Source: JANQPX01 sp050633905
Lineage (GTDB): Bacteria > Pseudomonadota > Alphaproteobacteria > Geminicoccales > Geminicoccaceae
Length of the DNA stretch: 64,000 bases
Direction of reading: 5' to 3'
Assembly: GCA_050633905.1 (NCBI GenBank)
Contig: JBOEHJ010000064.1
Span: 1 to 64,000 of the forward strand
Of this stretch, positions 46,388 through 54,193 are shown piece after piece (within the stretch, counting starts at the first letter, position 1; the number at the start of each line of letters is the position of its first letter). Below the pieces are notes generated by a model that searched no databases, had not been told where the DNA came from, and saw only the letters and a list, made by a program, of their open reading frames with translations. The position numbers and the translations under genes were made by a program.

Positions 46388-46837
46388 TCAAAACTGCTGC
46401 TTCATGCTGTCGGGCGAAGGTCCGGGAGGATCGCGTGGCAGCCAATAGCTGGATGCCTCGGGCTCGAAGCTCAGCCGCAGGGGATCTTTGCCGAAGGCGC
46501 GAAGAGCGAGGCCGATCGGCACGATGGTTATAATGAAGATCACCCCCAAGACGATCGGATTGACGATCGTGAACAACAAAAGGCCAAGCTTGGTCCATGC
46601 GACATTCAAAGGGCGTAGCAGGGCAGATGCCACCAGCCCCATGATGATGAGCGCCAAGCCAATGCTGCCGAAGACAAGCTCGAGCCAACCGATCTCGATC
46701 ATCCCGGAGCGCATATAGCCGATGCCGATGCGGATAAGCGCAATCGCCAACAGGATGCCGCCGACGGTCAGACCGAAACCACGGTCCGTGCCGCCTTTGA
46801 TCTCTTCGTTCCGCTGGAGGTCTTCATGGAGAGACAT
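46388..46837 (-). CDS. SxtJ-like membrane protein
   Basis: 149-aa protein with three to four hydrophobic segments (GFGLTVGGILLAIALIRIGIG, LELVFGSIGLALIIMGLVASAL, LLLFTIVNPIVLGVIFIITIVPIGLALRAFG) and the SxtJ-typical tail LRLSFEPEASSYWLPRDPPGP ending SMKQQF. The family is named from a saxitoxin cluster and is mostly found beside carbamoyltransferases, as here. Function undetermined. First gene of the module on the minus strand; palindrome copy I lies just upstream. Confidence 0.85.
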   Translation of the reverse strand: MSLHEDLQRNEEIKGGTDRGFGLTVGGILLAIALIRIGIGYMRSGMIEIGWLELVFGSIGLALIIMGLVASALLRPLNVAWTKLGLLLFTIVNPIVLGVIFIITIVPIGLALRAFGKDPLRLSFEPEASSYWLPRDPPGPSPDSMKQQF

Positions 46838-46980
46838 GACTGATCGACCTACTCTTCTGGTGGACTATCCACAACATCCGACTCCCATGCCGCCTAATGG
46901 TCCAACCATCAAGCCCTATCAAACGTCTATGCTGAAATTGCCACATCTATTCTTGAGACTTTTAGTTATGGATAGTCCAC

Positions 46981-47094
46981 TAGAGCATTTTTCAGTTAGG
47001 TCGATCCAGCCCTCTCCCCCAGCCATCCACCCGCAGTGTCCGACAATATGGGGTAGAGGGCTGGTGCTGGTTCTAAGCAAACGAACATGCTCTA
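46981..47094. repeat. Intergenic palindrome, copy I
   Basis: Outer ends TAGAGCAT (46981-46988) and ATGCTCTA (47087-47094) are exact inverse; the inner stem is CCAGCCCTCTCCCC (47006-47019) with GGGGTAGAGGGCTGG (47050-47064), one bulge. The right end overlaps the TAG stop (47092-47094) of the orphan gene. Confidence 0.7.
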
Positions 47095-48132
47095 GCGCAG
47101 TGTCCAGGCGCTATCGTAGGAGACCTTGCCGTCGTCATAGCTCGTGGTGGCTTTCCAGTGCCAGCGACGGCGGCCGGTCTTCAGGCGGTGATAGAATTCG
47201 AGCATCCAGACAGAAAAGTCATTCTGCGGTGGTCGCCAATACTGGTCCACATCAGTGAAGGTAAGGTCGACCCTGCCATCGCTTGACGACAACTGATACT
47301 GTCCCTTCGCAAGGGCGATCTTGTCGACGGCAAGATTGAACGTGCCTTGTCCCTGAACCGCCTCGCCCGTGGCGGGAACCGCTGGAATCGGCGGATCAAA
47401 GCTGATCTCGATGTCGTGGTTCTGCTGTCGCTTTTGCCAGGCACGGATGGTCGGCGCATCGGGACTGGAGGCGAGGTCGAAAGCATCGTCCTCATCGATG
47501 AAGGGTAACGGTCCGGCTTTCGGTGGGTTTAGGGAAAAGAACGCGATGTTGTTGGCGTAGCGACCCTGGATGTAACGACGCAGGCCAATCGGCCAGGGCC
47601 ATTTGTTGGGGGTGATCGGCTGGCCATCGATACGAATGTCGATCCGATCCGACGGCCTGAGCGGCGCGAATTCGAAGACATAGAGGAACCAGAGCATGGT
47701 GACGTTCGGCCTCGGGCTTGCCGGGATGAACAGATTGCGCGATTTCGCCGGGCCCGAGGGAGCTGAAGTGACCACCATCTCGATCCGCCGACCGGCATTG
47801 TCGGTGAAGGCAACCCTGGCATTGACCCCGTCCACACCGGTTTCGAGGCGAAGATCGTTCAGATCGATCGTTTCCACCCGTCCCAGGCGGTAATGGGATA
47901 CTGACGGGTCGTTCCGACACCAATCCTCATCCAGGGCAAGGCTCGGTTCAGACAGGACGTCGAGGAAACCCTCATGAGTGTTCATCAGGACCACATAGCC
48001 CCGGCGATGGTCAGAAATATCGAGATACTGCAGCTCGATCGACTTGTAGTGGTCGTGACCAGCGAACACCACCTCGCAATATTGCCGAAGCGGTGCCTCT
48101 CGGATTTCAAATGGAGCAACGAAGCGTTTCAC
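47092..48132 (-). CDS. Orphan protein of the NRPS-PKS operon
   Basis: 346 aa, GTG start at 48132 with AAGG 9 nt upstream. No signal peptide or membrane segment. Composition and pattern are beta-rich with many Trp/Tyr/Arg: YVVLMNTHEGFLDVL, NVTMLWFLYVFEFAPLRPSDRIDIRIDG, FNLAVDKIALAKGQYQLSSSDGRVDLTFTDVDQYW and the ending RRRWHWKATTSYDDGKVSYDSAWTLR. I do not recognise a family. Sitting directly behind the PKS gene on the same strand (with a 46-codon ORF between) suggests a role in product release, transfer or binding, purely by context. Confidence 0.7.
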   Translation of the reverse strand: MKRFVAPFEIREAPLRQYCEVVFAGHDHYKSIELQYLDISDHRRGYVVLMNTHEGFLDVLSEPSLALDEDWCRNDPSVSHYRLGRVETIDLNDLRLETGVDGVNARVAFTDNAGRRIEMVVTSAPSGPAKSRNLFIPASPRPNVTMLWFLYVFEFAPLRPSDRIDIRIDGQPITPNKWPWPIGLRRYIQGRYANNIAFFSLNPPKAGPLPFIDEDDAFDLASSPDAPTIRAWQKRQQNHDIEISFDPPIPAVPATGEAVQGQGTFNLAVDKIALAKGQYQLSSSDGRVDLTFTDVDQYWRPPQNDFSVWMLEFYHRLKTGRRRWHWKATTSYDDGKVSYDSAWTLR

Positions 48133-48146
48133 GAGATTGACCTTGC

Positions 48147-48287
48147 TTATTGGTTAGAGAGGGTGCGGGCTGCTGGCCGATCGATAGTGCCATGGACGAC
48201 GAGATCGGAATGCAGCTCAAGCTTTCCCGCCGGCAGATTACGCAGCGTTGTGCCGGCAGAGCCGCGATCGAGAAGAACGGCCATCAT
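48147..48287 (-). CDS. Candidate 46-aa small protein coupled to the PKS stop
   Basis: Its ATG (48285-48287) overlaps the PKS TGA (48284-48286) as ATGA, a classic coupling arrangement, and it ends 14 nt before the next gene's start. Translation is MMAVLLDRGSAGTTLRNLPA, then GKLELHSDLVVHGTIDRPAA and RTLSNQ. No family recognised. Could be chance open sequence. Confidence 0.4.
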   Translation of the reverse strand: MMAVLLDRGSAGTTLRNLPAGKLELHSDLVVHGTIDRPAARTLSNQ

Positions 48288-51200
48288 CCACCTGCCGCCA
48301 TCGCTTCCAGCCTGGCTGCCACCGAATTCGCCAGGGCTTCGATGGTGGCCTTTTCATGGATCGCCGTTGAGTAGACCAGGTTGAGCTCGATGACGCTGTC
48401 ACCGACGACCTCAGCGAGGATCGCGATCTTGTGATCGCGCCGCCCATCGGCAGCATTGTCTCTGCCGCGATCCTCATCGGTCACCTCGAACAACGCGCCC
48501 ATTTCGGTATCGATGCGCCTGCCGACGAAGTTGTATAGCACCTCTGCCCGCGGCAGCGCGTTCAGGCGTTGGCGCAACGCCTCGTCTTCGCCATAAAGCC
48601 TAAGTGTATCGAAGTTCCAGGCGCGCTCCATCCGGGAACGCAGCTCGCTCGTCGCCTCGCTGAGGGGACGGTTCTCGTGACCATCGATCAAGACCGGCGC
48701 ATAGGTCAAAAAACAACCGACGGTGCGCGCGACATTGATGTCGATGACGCGGCGGCCGTGATTGAGGCTCTCGATCAGCGCCTGGTCGGCGCCACTCCAG
48801 GCCGCCAGCGCCTGGCCGAGCGCGATCATGATTAGCTCATCCGCGCGGCCGGCTTCATGACGCAGAATGCGCGCGACCACATCACCTTCGATGGCAAGAC
48901 GCACGCTTTGGGCATTGGCGTTGATATTGGCCTCGGCGGTGAGCGGCCGGTCGATCGGCAACGTCTTGATTGTGGTCCAATCCCAATCCAGCCAGGCTTC
49001 AGCACTATTCCTACCCTCCTCGGAGGAGGCGTAGGACTGCAACGCCTTTATCCAGTTGCCGAATAGTGCTGATCGCGGCGGCAATTCGACGTCCTTGCCC
49101 TGCTCGATCTGGACATAAACCCGATCCAAGGCATCGAGGATCAAAAACAGCGACATCCGATCGGACACCATATGATGGATCGTCAAGAATAGCCGCTGCT
49201 CGCCCGCACTATCGGTGATCAGCATTGCTCGAAACAACGGACCTTCGAACAGATGCAACCCTTCTTGCACCTCACGGCAGATGGCGCCGATCTCCGCCCT
49301 GGCGGCATCGTCGCCCGCGGTTTCAATCCCGCGTTGCTCGATGCCGCTCCAAGCGGCATCCAGCGGCAGAACCTCCTGGGCCACGACCTTGCCATCCTCT
49401 TCGATCATGCGGGTACGCAGGGCCGGATGGCGCTCCACGAGAAGCCTGAGAGCCTGCTCGAGGGCGGCTATCTCCAGCTTGCGCCCAGGTTTCAAGAGGG
49501 CACTGACATTGAAATGATGGGGGTTGGGTGAGCCTCGGCCACTGAGGCGGATCTGGACCGGTCCGATCGGCAGGATGCCGATTTCGGCCTCCAGATCGGG
49601 CGCCGTCGCGTCGGTCCCGACCGTTTCATTGGCCTTGAGCAACCCGCCGATCGCCTGGGTCATGTCCGCAAGTTTGGGATGGTCGAACAAGAGATTTAAG
49701 GAGACGTCGATGCCAAAGGAGCGGCTAAAGCGGTCAGCCATACGGGCTGCTTGAAGCGAATCACCACCGAGTTCAAAGAAATCATCGGCGGGTGCGATGG
49801 TCTCAAAACCGAGGATATCGCACCAGATTCCCTGGAGATGCTCATCCAAAGAAGCGGCGTCGGCGAGCTTGTCCTCACTGCCGCCTTCGCCGATCGCCTG
49901 TTCGAGGAAGGGCGAGATGACGTTGACGTCTTCGCGGAGGCGTGCCTCGAGATCGGTGGGCGAGACGATTAGGGTCGGTTCGTCCACCGAGAGCGCCCGG
50001 GCCACCAGCTCCACCCCTTCGTCGGGGGTGAACGAGTTGAGCTCATCCATCAGCGTGATCTCGGCGCCGTAGGTGTTGCCAAAATCCTCGGCCGCGCGCA
50101 CGCTCATGCCGATCGAAAGCCAATCGTCCCAGGCGACCGTGGTCATCGGTAGCCCTTGTTGCCGGGCATGGAGGGCGAAGGTCTCGGCATAGCCATTGCC
50201 GGTGACATAGCCGACCTGAGCGAAGCGGTTGTGGTAGAGGGTGGCGGCGATCGACGAGGACAACAGGATGAAGTCCACCTGCCGTTCTTTGAACAGCCGG
50301 GCCAGCACCAGGGAGCCATGAACCTTCGAGGCGATCGACTGTTCCATAACCTCGCGACTGCGTCTGTGGATCGTGCCGCCCTGATCGACAACGCCTGCGG
50401 CGACGATCACCCCATCGATCCGGCCGATATCCGCCTCGATCTGGGTCACGGTCGTATCCATATCGATCTCGGAGGCGGCGTCGACCGCATAGACCTGACT
50501 GTTTGGTGACAGGCCCTTGATCTCTTCGAGCAGATCCAACCGCTGTGCCTGTTCCGCCGACATGTCATCCCGGCGCTCAGGCAGACCGTTACGGCTGGTG
50601 AGCGCGAGGGTTGCCCCGTATTCCCGAGCAAGATATCGGCCGATGCTGAGGCCGACACCGCCGAGACCACCGACGATAAAGTAGACACCACCCTGGCGAA
50701 GGGGGATCTTGTTACGATTTCTGGTGGTTTCCAGCGGCACCACAGTCGGGCGCCAGCGCTGGCCGTTGCGGAGTGCGATGATCGGATCAGTAAGGGCAGC
50801 GCCGAGTTCTCGGTTGAGGGCGGCGCGCTCATCAGCATCGGCGAGACCAGTCACCAGGTCGATATGACGGACCTCAACCCCTGGATATTCCAGCGGGATA
50901 ATCTTGGCAGGGCCAAGGAGGGCTGCTGATTCTGGCCGCACTGTCTCGTTGCCAAGAACATGATGGGCACCGGTGGTGACTATCTCGATCCTGATGCCGT
51001 CCTTGGCAGCCAGCCTGCTGGCAGCACGGGCAAGATTGTGGGCGGTATGGACGCCAAGGGCGAGAGCGCGGTTAAGCGCGGGGATCGTCTCGACCTTCTC
51101 CGGCGCATCAGCGAGCCATCCATGGATCATCAGATCGATCCGCACATCGTCCTCGTTGAGAGCGGCGAAGACCTGATCCAGCTGGTCATCATGGTCTGGG

Positions 51201-54151
51201 TGGATTTCGAAAACACCTTGGGCATCACGGGCAAACGCCCTACCTGGCCTGACCACTTTGAGCGGGCCCAACTGCATCTCCAGCTCGGCAAGCCAGAGAT
51301 CGGCATCCGGCGTCGCCGGTGCCAGAACCAAAGCGAGACCGTCGTGTCTCTGCACGGTCTGCTGTTGCACGGGCACGCGCTGATAGGACGGCACATAAAG
51401 CCAGTGGTCGAGGTCGTTCCGCTTTTGCACCGGCTTGTCAGTCTGCCCGAAACTGGGCAAGGCCAGTTGATGGCGCTGCTTAGGCTGCCAGAATTCCTGG
51501 CGCTCAAACGGATAGGGCGGCAACGGGACACGTCTAGGTGCGCGCGCTTCGGTGAACATCTCCCAGTCGATCTCGACGCCTGCGGTCCAGAGTTTGCCCA
51601 CCGTCTCAAGGGCAAAGGTCTGATCGTCCCGATCCAGTCTTGGATGACGGATCATCGAGGCCGTGCTCATCCGGTCTTTGTCGAAACTGTCGTTTTTCAG
51701 CACCATGGTGCTAAGAGCCCGGCCAGGTCCGAGCTCGATGAAAGCAAGTCCGCCCTTGGCGCATAGGGCCTGCACACAAGAAGCAAACAATACGGGTTTT
51801 CTGATCTGGGAGGCCCAGAAATCAGGATCGGTCGCCTGTTGGTCGGTGAGCCAGTCACCCGTGACATTGGAGACCATCGCTAGCCGCGGCGGCGACAGCG
51901 CGACGCTTGCCATCACCCCGGCGAATTCCCGCTCTGCCTCAGCCATCATCGCCGAGTGGAAAGCGTGGGAGGTTAACAAGGGCTGGGCCTTGATATCCTT
52001 CTCGTCGAGGGCGGCGATGAACCCTTCAATCGCCGCGGTTTCTCCGGAAACGACCGAAAGGCCGGGGGCGTTCTCAGCGGCGAGTTCCACACCCAAAGGC
52101 AGGAGTGGTGCAAGCTTGTCAGCGGAAAGCGGTATGCTCGCCATGGAGCCAGGCGCCATCGCCTGCATCAGCCTGCCACGCTCGGCAACCACCCGCACGG
52201 CATCCTTCAGTCCCATCACCCCAGCTTCAACCGCGGCAGCATATTCACCGATGCTGTGGCCGATCACCATCGCCGGCGCTAGACCCCAGCTATGGAGCAG
52301 CCGGCCAGCGGCATATTCGATGGTGAATAGAGCGGGTTGGGTGATCGCGGTCTGCTGCAACTGTTCTGTCGCCCGCTCGCCATCATCGGCGAAAATTAGC
52401 GTCTTGATATCCAGATCGAGATGCTCACGGAACAAGGTGCTGCAGGCGTCGACCGCTTCGGCAAAAGCCGGTTCGTCCCGGTAAAGGCCTTTCGCCATGC
52501 CCGGATATTGCGCACCTTGCCCGGTATAGAGCCAGACCAGGGAAGGCGGGCTGGAGGTAGCGTTACCGGCAACAATGGCGTTGTCCCGATCCCCCTTGAG
52601 GGTCGCCGCTATATCCTTAGCATCCTCCACCACCACCGCCCGACGTTGGGTGAAATCGGGCCTGCCAGCTCGCAGCGTAAAAGCGACATCGGCCAAATCG
52701 AAGGCCTCTCCTGCGGCGTCTCGATCGGCAAAAGCCGTGGCCAGGTCGGCCAGGCGCTGATCGACAGCTGCTGCGGTCTTGGCGGAAAACAGAAACAGTT
52801 GTTTCTTGTCCGAAACCTTTACCTCTGGCCGTGCCGGCGCCTCCTCCAGCACCACATGGGCATTGGTGCCGCCAATGCCGAAGGCACTCACCCCTGCACG
52901 ACGTGGATAGGGGCCAGCCTCCCAGGGACGAAGGGTCTGATTAACGAAGAACGGACTGTTCTCGAAGTCGATTTCCGGGTTGGGCTTGGTGAAGTGGAGG
53001 CTGGGCGGAATCTCGCCATGGGCGAGGGACAACACGGTCTTCAGAAAACCCGTGATACCGGCGGCGGCATCGGTATGGCCGAAATTGGTCTTGGCCGAGC
53101 CGATAGCGCAATATTGCCGGCGGTCGGTACCAGCGGCGAAGGCGCGGCTGAGTGCAGCAATCTCGATGGGATCGCCAAGCTTGGTGCCGGTACCATGGGT
53201 CTCGACATAAGTGATCGAATCCGATGTGACGCCTGCCAGCTCATGAGCAAGCGCGATCACTTCCGTCTGACCGTCCTCACTCGGCGCGGTGTAGCTGAGC
53301 TTGTTCGAACCGTCATTATTGAGGGCGGTCGCCTTCACCACTGCCCAGATGGTATCACCGTCCTCGATGGCGTCCGACAAGCGCTTGAGGAGGGCAACGC
53401 CGCAGCCCTGACCAAGGGTTGTGCCCTCGGCATCGGCATCGAATGCCCGGCAGGTGCCCGCCGGCGACAGGATCATGCCGGGCTGATAGAAATAGCCCAC
53501 ACCTTGGCGGAAATTGGCGGTCACCCCGCCAGCAAGCGCCATCGAGCATTCGTAGTTGAGCAGGGATTGCACCGCCAGATGCACCGCGACCAAGGAGGTG
53601 GAACAGGCGGTCTGCAGGGTGAGTGCTGGGCCGCGTAGGTTAAGGCGATGGGACACTCGGGTCGCCAGGAAATCCTTGTCGCTGCCGATCAACTGGTCGA
53701 AAGCGGTCAGCGAGTCCGAAGGATCGGCCACCCCAAGCAGAGCCGCGTAGTCATTAGGATTGGAGCCGGCGAACACGCCGATCGCACGCTCATAGCGGTA
53801 GGGGTCGTAACCCGCGTGCTCAAGGGCCTGGTAGCAGGTTTCGAGGAAGATCCTCGCTTGGGGATCCATCATCGAAGCTTCGCGCGGCGTATAGCCGAAA
53901 AAGGCGGCGTCGAAACCGGCGGCGTCGGGCAATTTGGTGCCGCGGTTGATGAAATTTTCCCGCCGATAATAAGCGGCGGGAATGCCCAGTTCGTCCATCT
54001 CTTCGTCGGCAAAGCTGCGGAGGCAATCCTGTCCGTCGCGGAGATTGCGCCAGAACGCCCCGATATCCGGGGATTCTGGATAGCGGCCAGCTAGGCCGAC
54101 CACCGCGACCTGCTCGATATCCCCACCTTCTTCTTCGATCTCGGTCGTCAT
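48284..54151 (-). CDS. Type I polyketide synthase module: KS-AT-KR-ACP-C/E-like
   Basis: 1955 aa. KS at about 10-440 with Cys183 (TACSTS), His319 (VETHGTGT) and His359 (KTNFGHT); AT at about 535-840 with Ser633 (GHSIGE) and HAFH at 729-732, the malonyl-CoA signature; no DH; KR with NADPH loop VGGLGGVGLSIG (1160-1171) and Tyr1315 in FAQVGYVTGNGYAE; ACP Ser1465 (LGGDSLQ). From about 1525 to the end lies a condensation-superfamily domain with HHMVSDR (1659-1665) and E-domain-like LNHGRR...VARTVGCFLTYAPV. One round of malonate extension and ketoreduction is expected. There is no thioesterase, so the last domain may release or transfer the product. 42 nt behind the NRPS gene. Confidence 0.92.
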   Translation of the reverse strand: MTTEIEEEGGDIEQVAVVGLAGRYPESPDIGAFWRNLRDGQDCLRSFADEEMDELGIPAAYYRRENFINRGTKLPDAAGFDAAFFGYTPREASMMDPQARIFLETCYQALEHAGYDPYRYERAIGVFAGSNPNDYAALLGVADPSDSLTAFDQLIGSDKDFLATRVSHRLNLRGPALTLQTACSTSLVAVHLAVQSLLNYECSMALAGGVTANFRQGVGYFYQPGMILSPAGTCRAFDADAEGTTLGQGCGVALLKRLSDAIEDGDTIWAVVKATALNNDGSNKLSYTAPSEDGQTEVIALAHELAGVTSDSITYVETHGTGTKLGDPIEIAALSRAFAAGTDRRQYCAIGSAKTNFGHTDAAAGITGFLKTVLSLAHGEIPPSLHFTKPNPEIDFENSPFFVNQTLRPWEAGPYPRRAGVSAFGIGGTNAHVVLEEAPARPEVKVSDKKQLFLFSAKTAAAVDQRLADLATAFADRDAAGEAFDLADVAFTLRAGRPDFTQRRAVVVEDAKDIAATLKGDRDNAIVAGNATSSPPSLVWLYTGQGAQYPGMAKGLYRDEPAFAEAVDACSTLFREHLDLDIKTLIFADDGERATEQLQQTAITQPALFTIEYAAGRLLHSWGLAPAMVIGHSIGEYAAAVEAGVMGLKDAVRVVAERGRLMQAMAPGSMASIPLSADKLAPLLPLGVELAAENAPGLSVVSGETAAIEGFIAALDEKDIKAQPLLTSHAFHSAMMAEAEREFAGVMASVALSPPRLAMVSNVTGDWLTDQQATDPDFWASQIRKPVLFASCVQALCAKGGLAFIELGPGRALSTMVLKNDSFDKDRMSTASMIRHPRLDRDDQTFALETVGKLWTAGVEIDWEMFTEARAPRRVPLPPYPFERQEFWQPKQRHQLALPSFGQTDKPVQKRNDLDHWLYVPSYQRVPVQQQTVQRHDGLALVLAPATPDADLWLAELEMQLGPLKVVRPGRAFARDAQGVFEIHPDHDDQLDQVFAALNEDDVRIDLMIHGWLADAPEKVETIPALNRALALGVHTAHNLARAASRLAAKDGIRIEIVTTGAHHVLGNETVRPESAALLGPAKIIPLEYPGVEVRHIDLVTGLADADERAALNRELGAALTDPIIALRNGQRWRPTVVPLETTRNRNKIPLRQGGVYFIVGGLGGVGLSIGRYLAREYGATLALTSRNGLPERRDDMSAEQAQRLDLLEEIKGLSPNSQVYAVDAASEIDMDTTVTQIEADIGRIDGVIVAAGVVDQGGTIHRRSREVMEQSIASKVHGSLVLARLFKERQVDFILLSSSIAATLYHNRFAQVGYVTGNGYAETFALHARQQGLPMTTVAWDDWLSIGMSVRAAEDFGNTYGAEITLMDELNSFTPDEGVELVARALSVDEPTLIVSPTDLEARLREDVNVISPFLEQAIGEGGSEDKLADAASLDEHLQGIWCDILGFETIAPADDFFELGGDSLQAARMADRFSRSFGIDVSLNLLFDHPKLADMTQAIGGLLKANETVGTDATAPDLEAEIGILPIGPVQIRLSGRGSPNPHHFNVSALLKPGRKLEIAALEQALRLLVERHPALRTRMIEEDGKVVAQEVLPLDAAWSGIEQRGIETAGDDAARAEIGAICREVQEGLHLFEGPLFRAMLITDSAGEQRLFLTIHHMVSDRMSLFLILDALDRVYVQIEQGKDVELPPRSALFGNWIKALQSYASSEEGRNSAEAWLDWDWTTIKTLPIDRPLTAEANINANAQSVRLAIEGDVVARILRHEAGRADELIMIALGQALAAWSGADQALIESLNHGRRVIDINVARTVGCFLTYAPVLIDGHENRPLSEATSELRSRMERAWNFDTLRLYGEDEALRQRLNALPRAEVLYNFVGRRIDTEMGALFEVTDEDRGRDNAADGRRDHKIAILAEVVGDSVIELNLVYSTAIHEKATIEALANSVAARLEAMAAGG

Positions 54152-54193
54152 AATGTTTCAGCCGCCCCCGAAGCAACCATCAATTCAAATCTA

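Noticed and set aside
52421..53638. 405-codon frame opposite the PKS
   Set aside because: Antisense to the KS/AT coding region whose motifs are certain.
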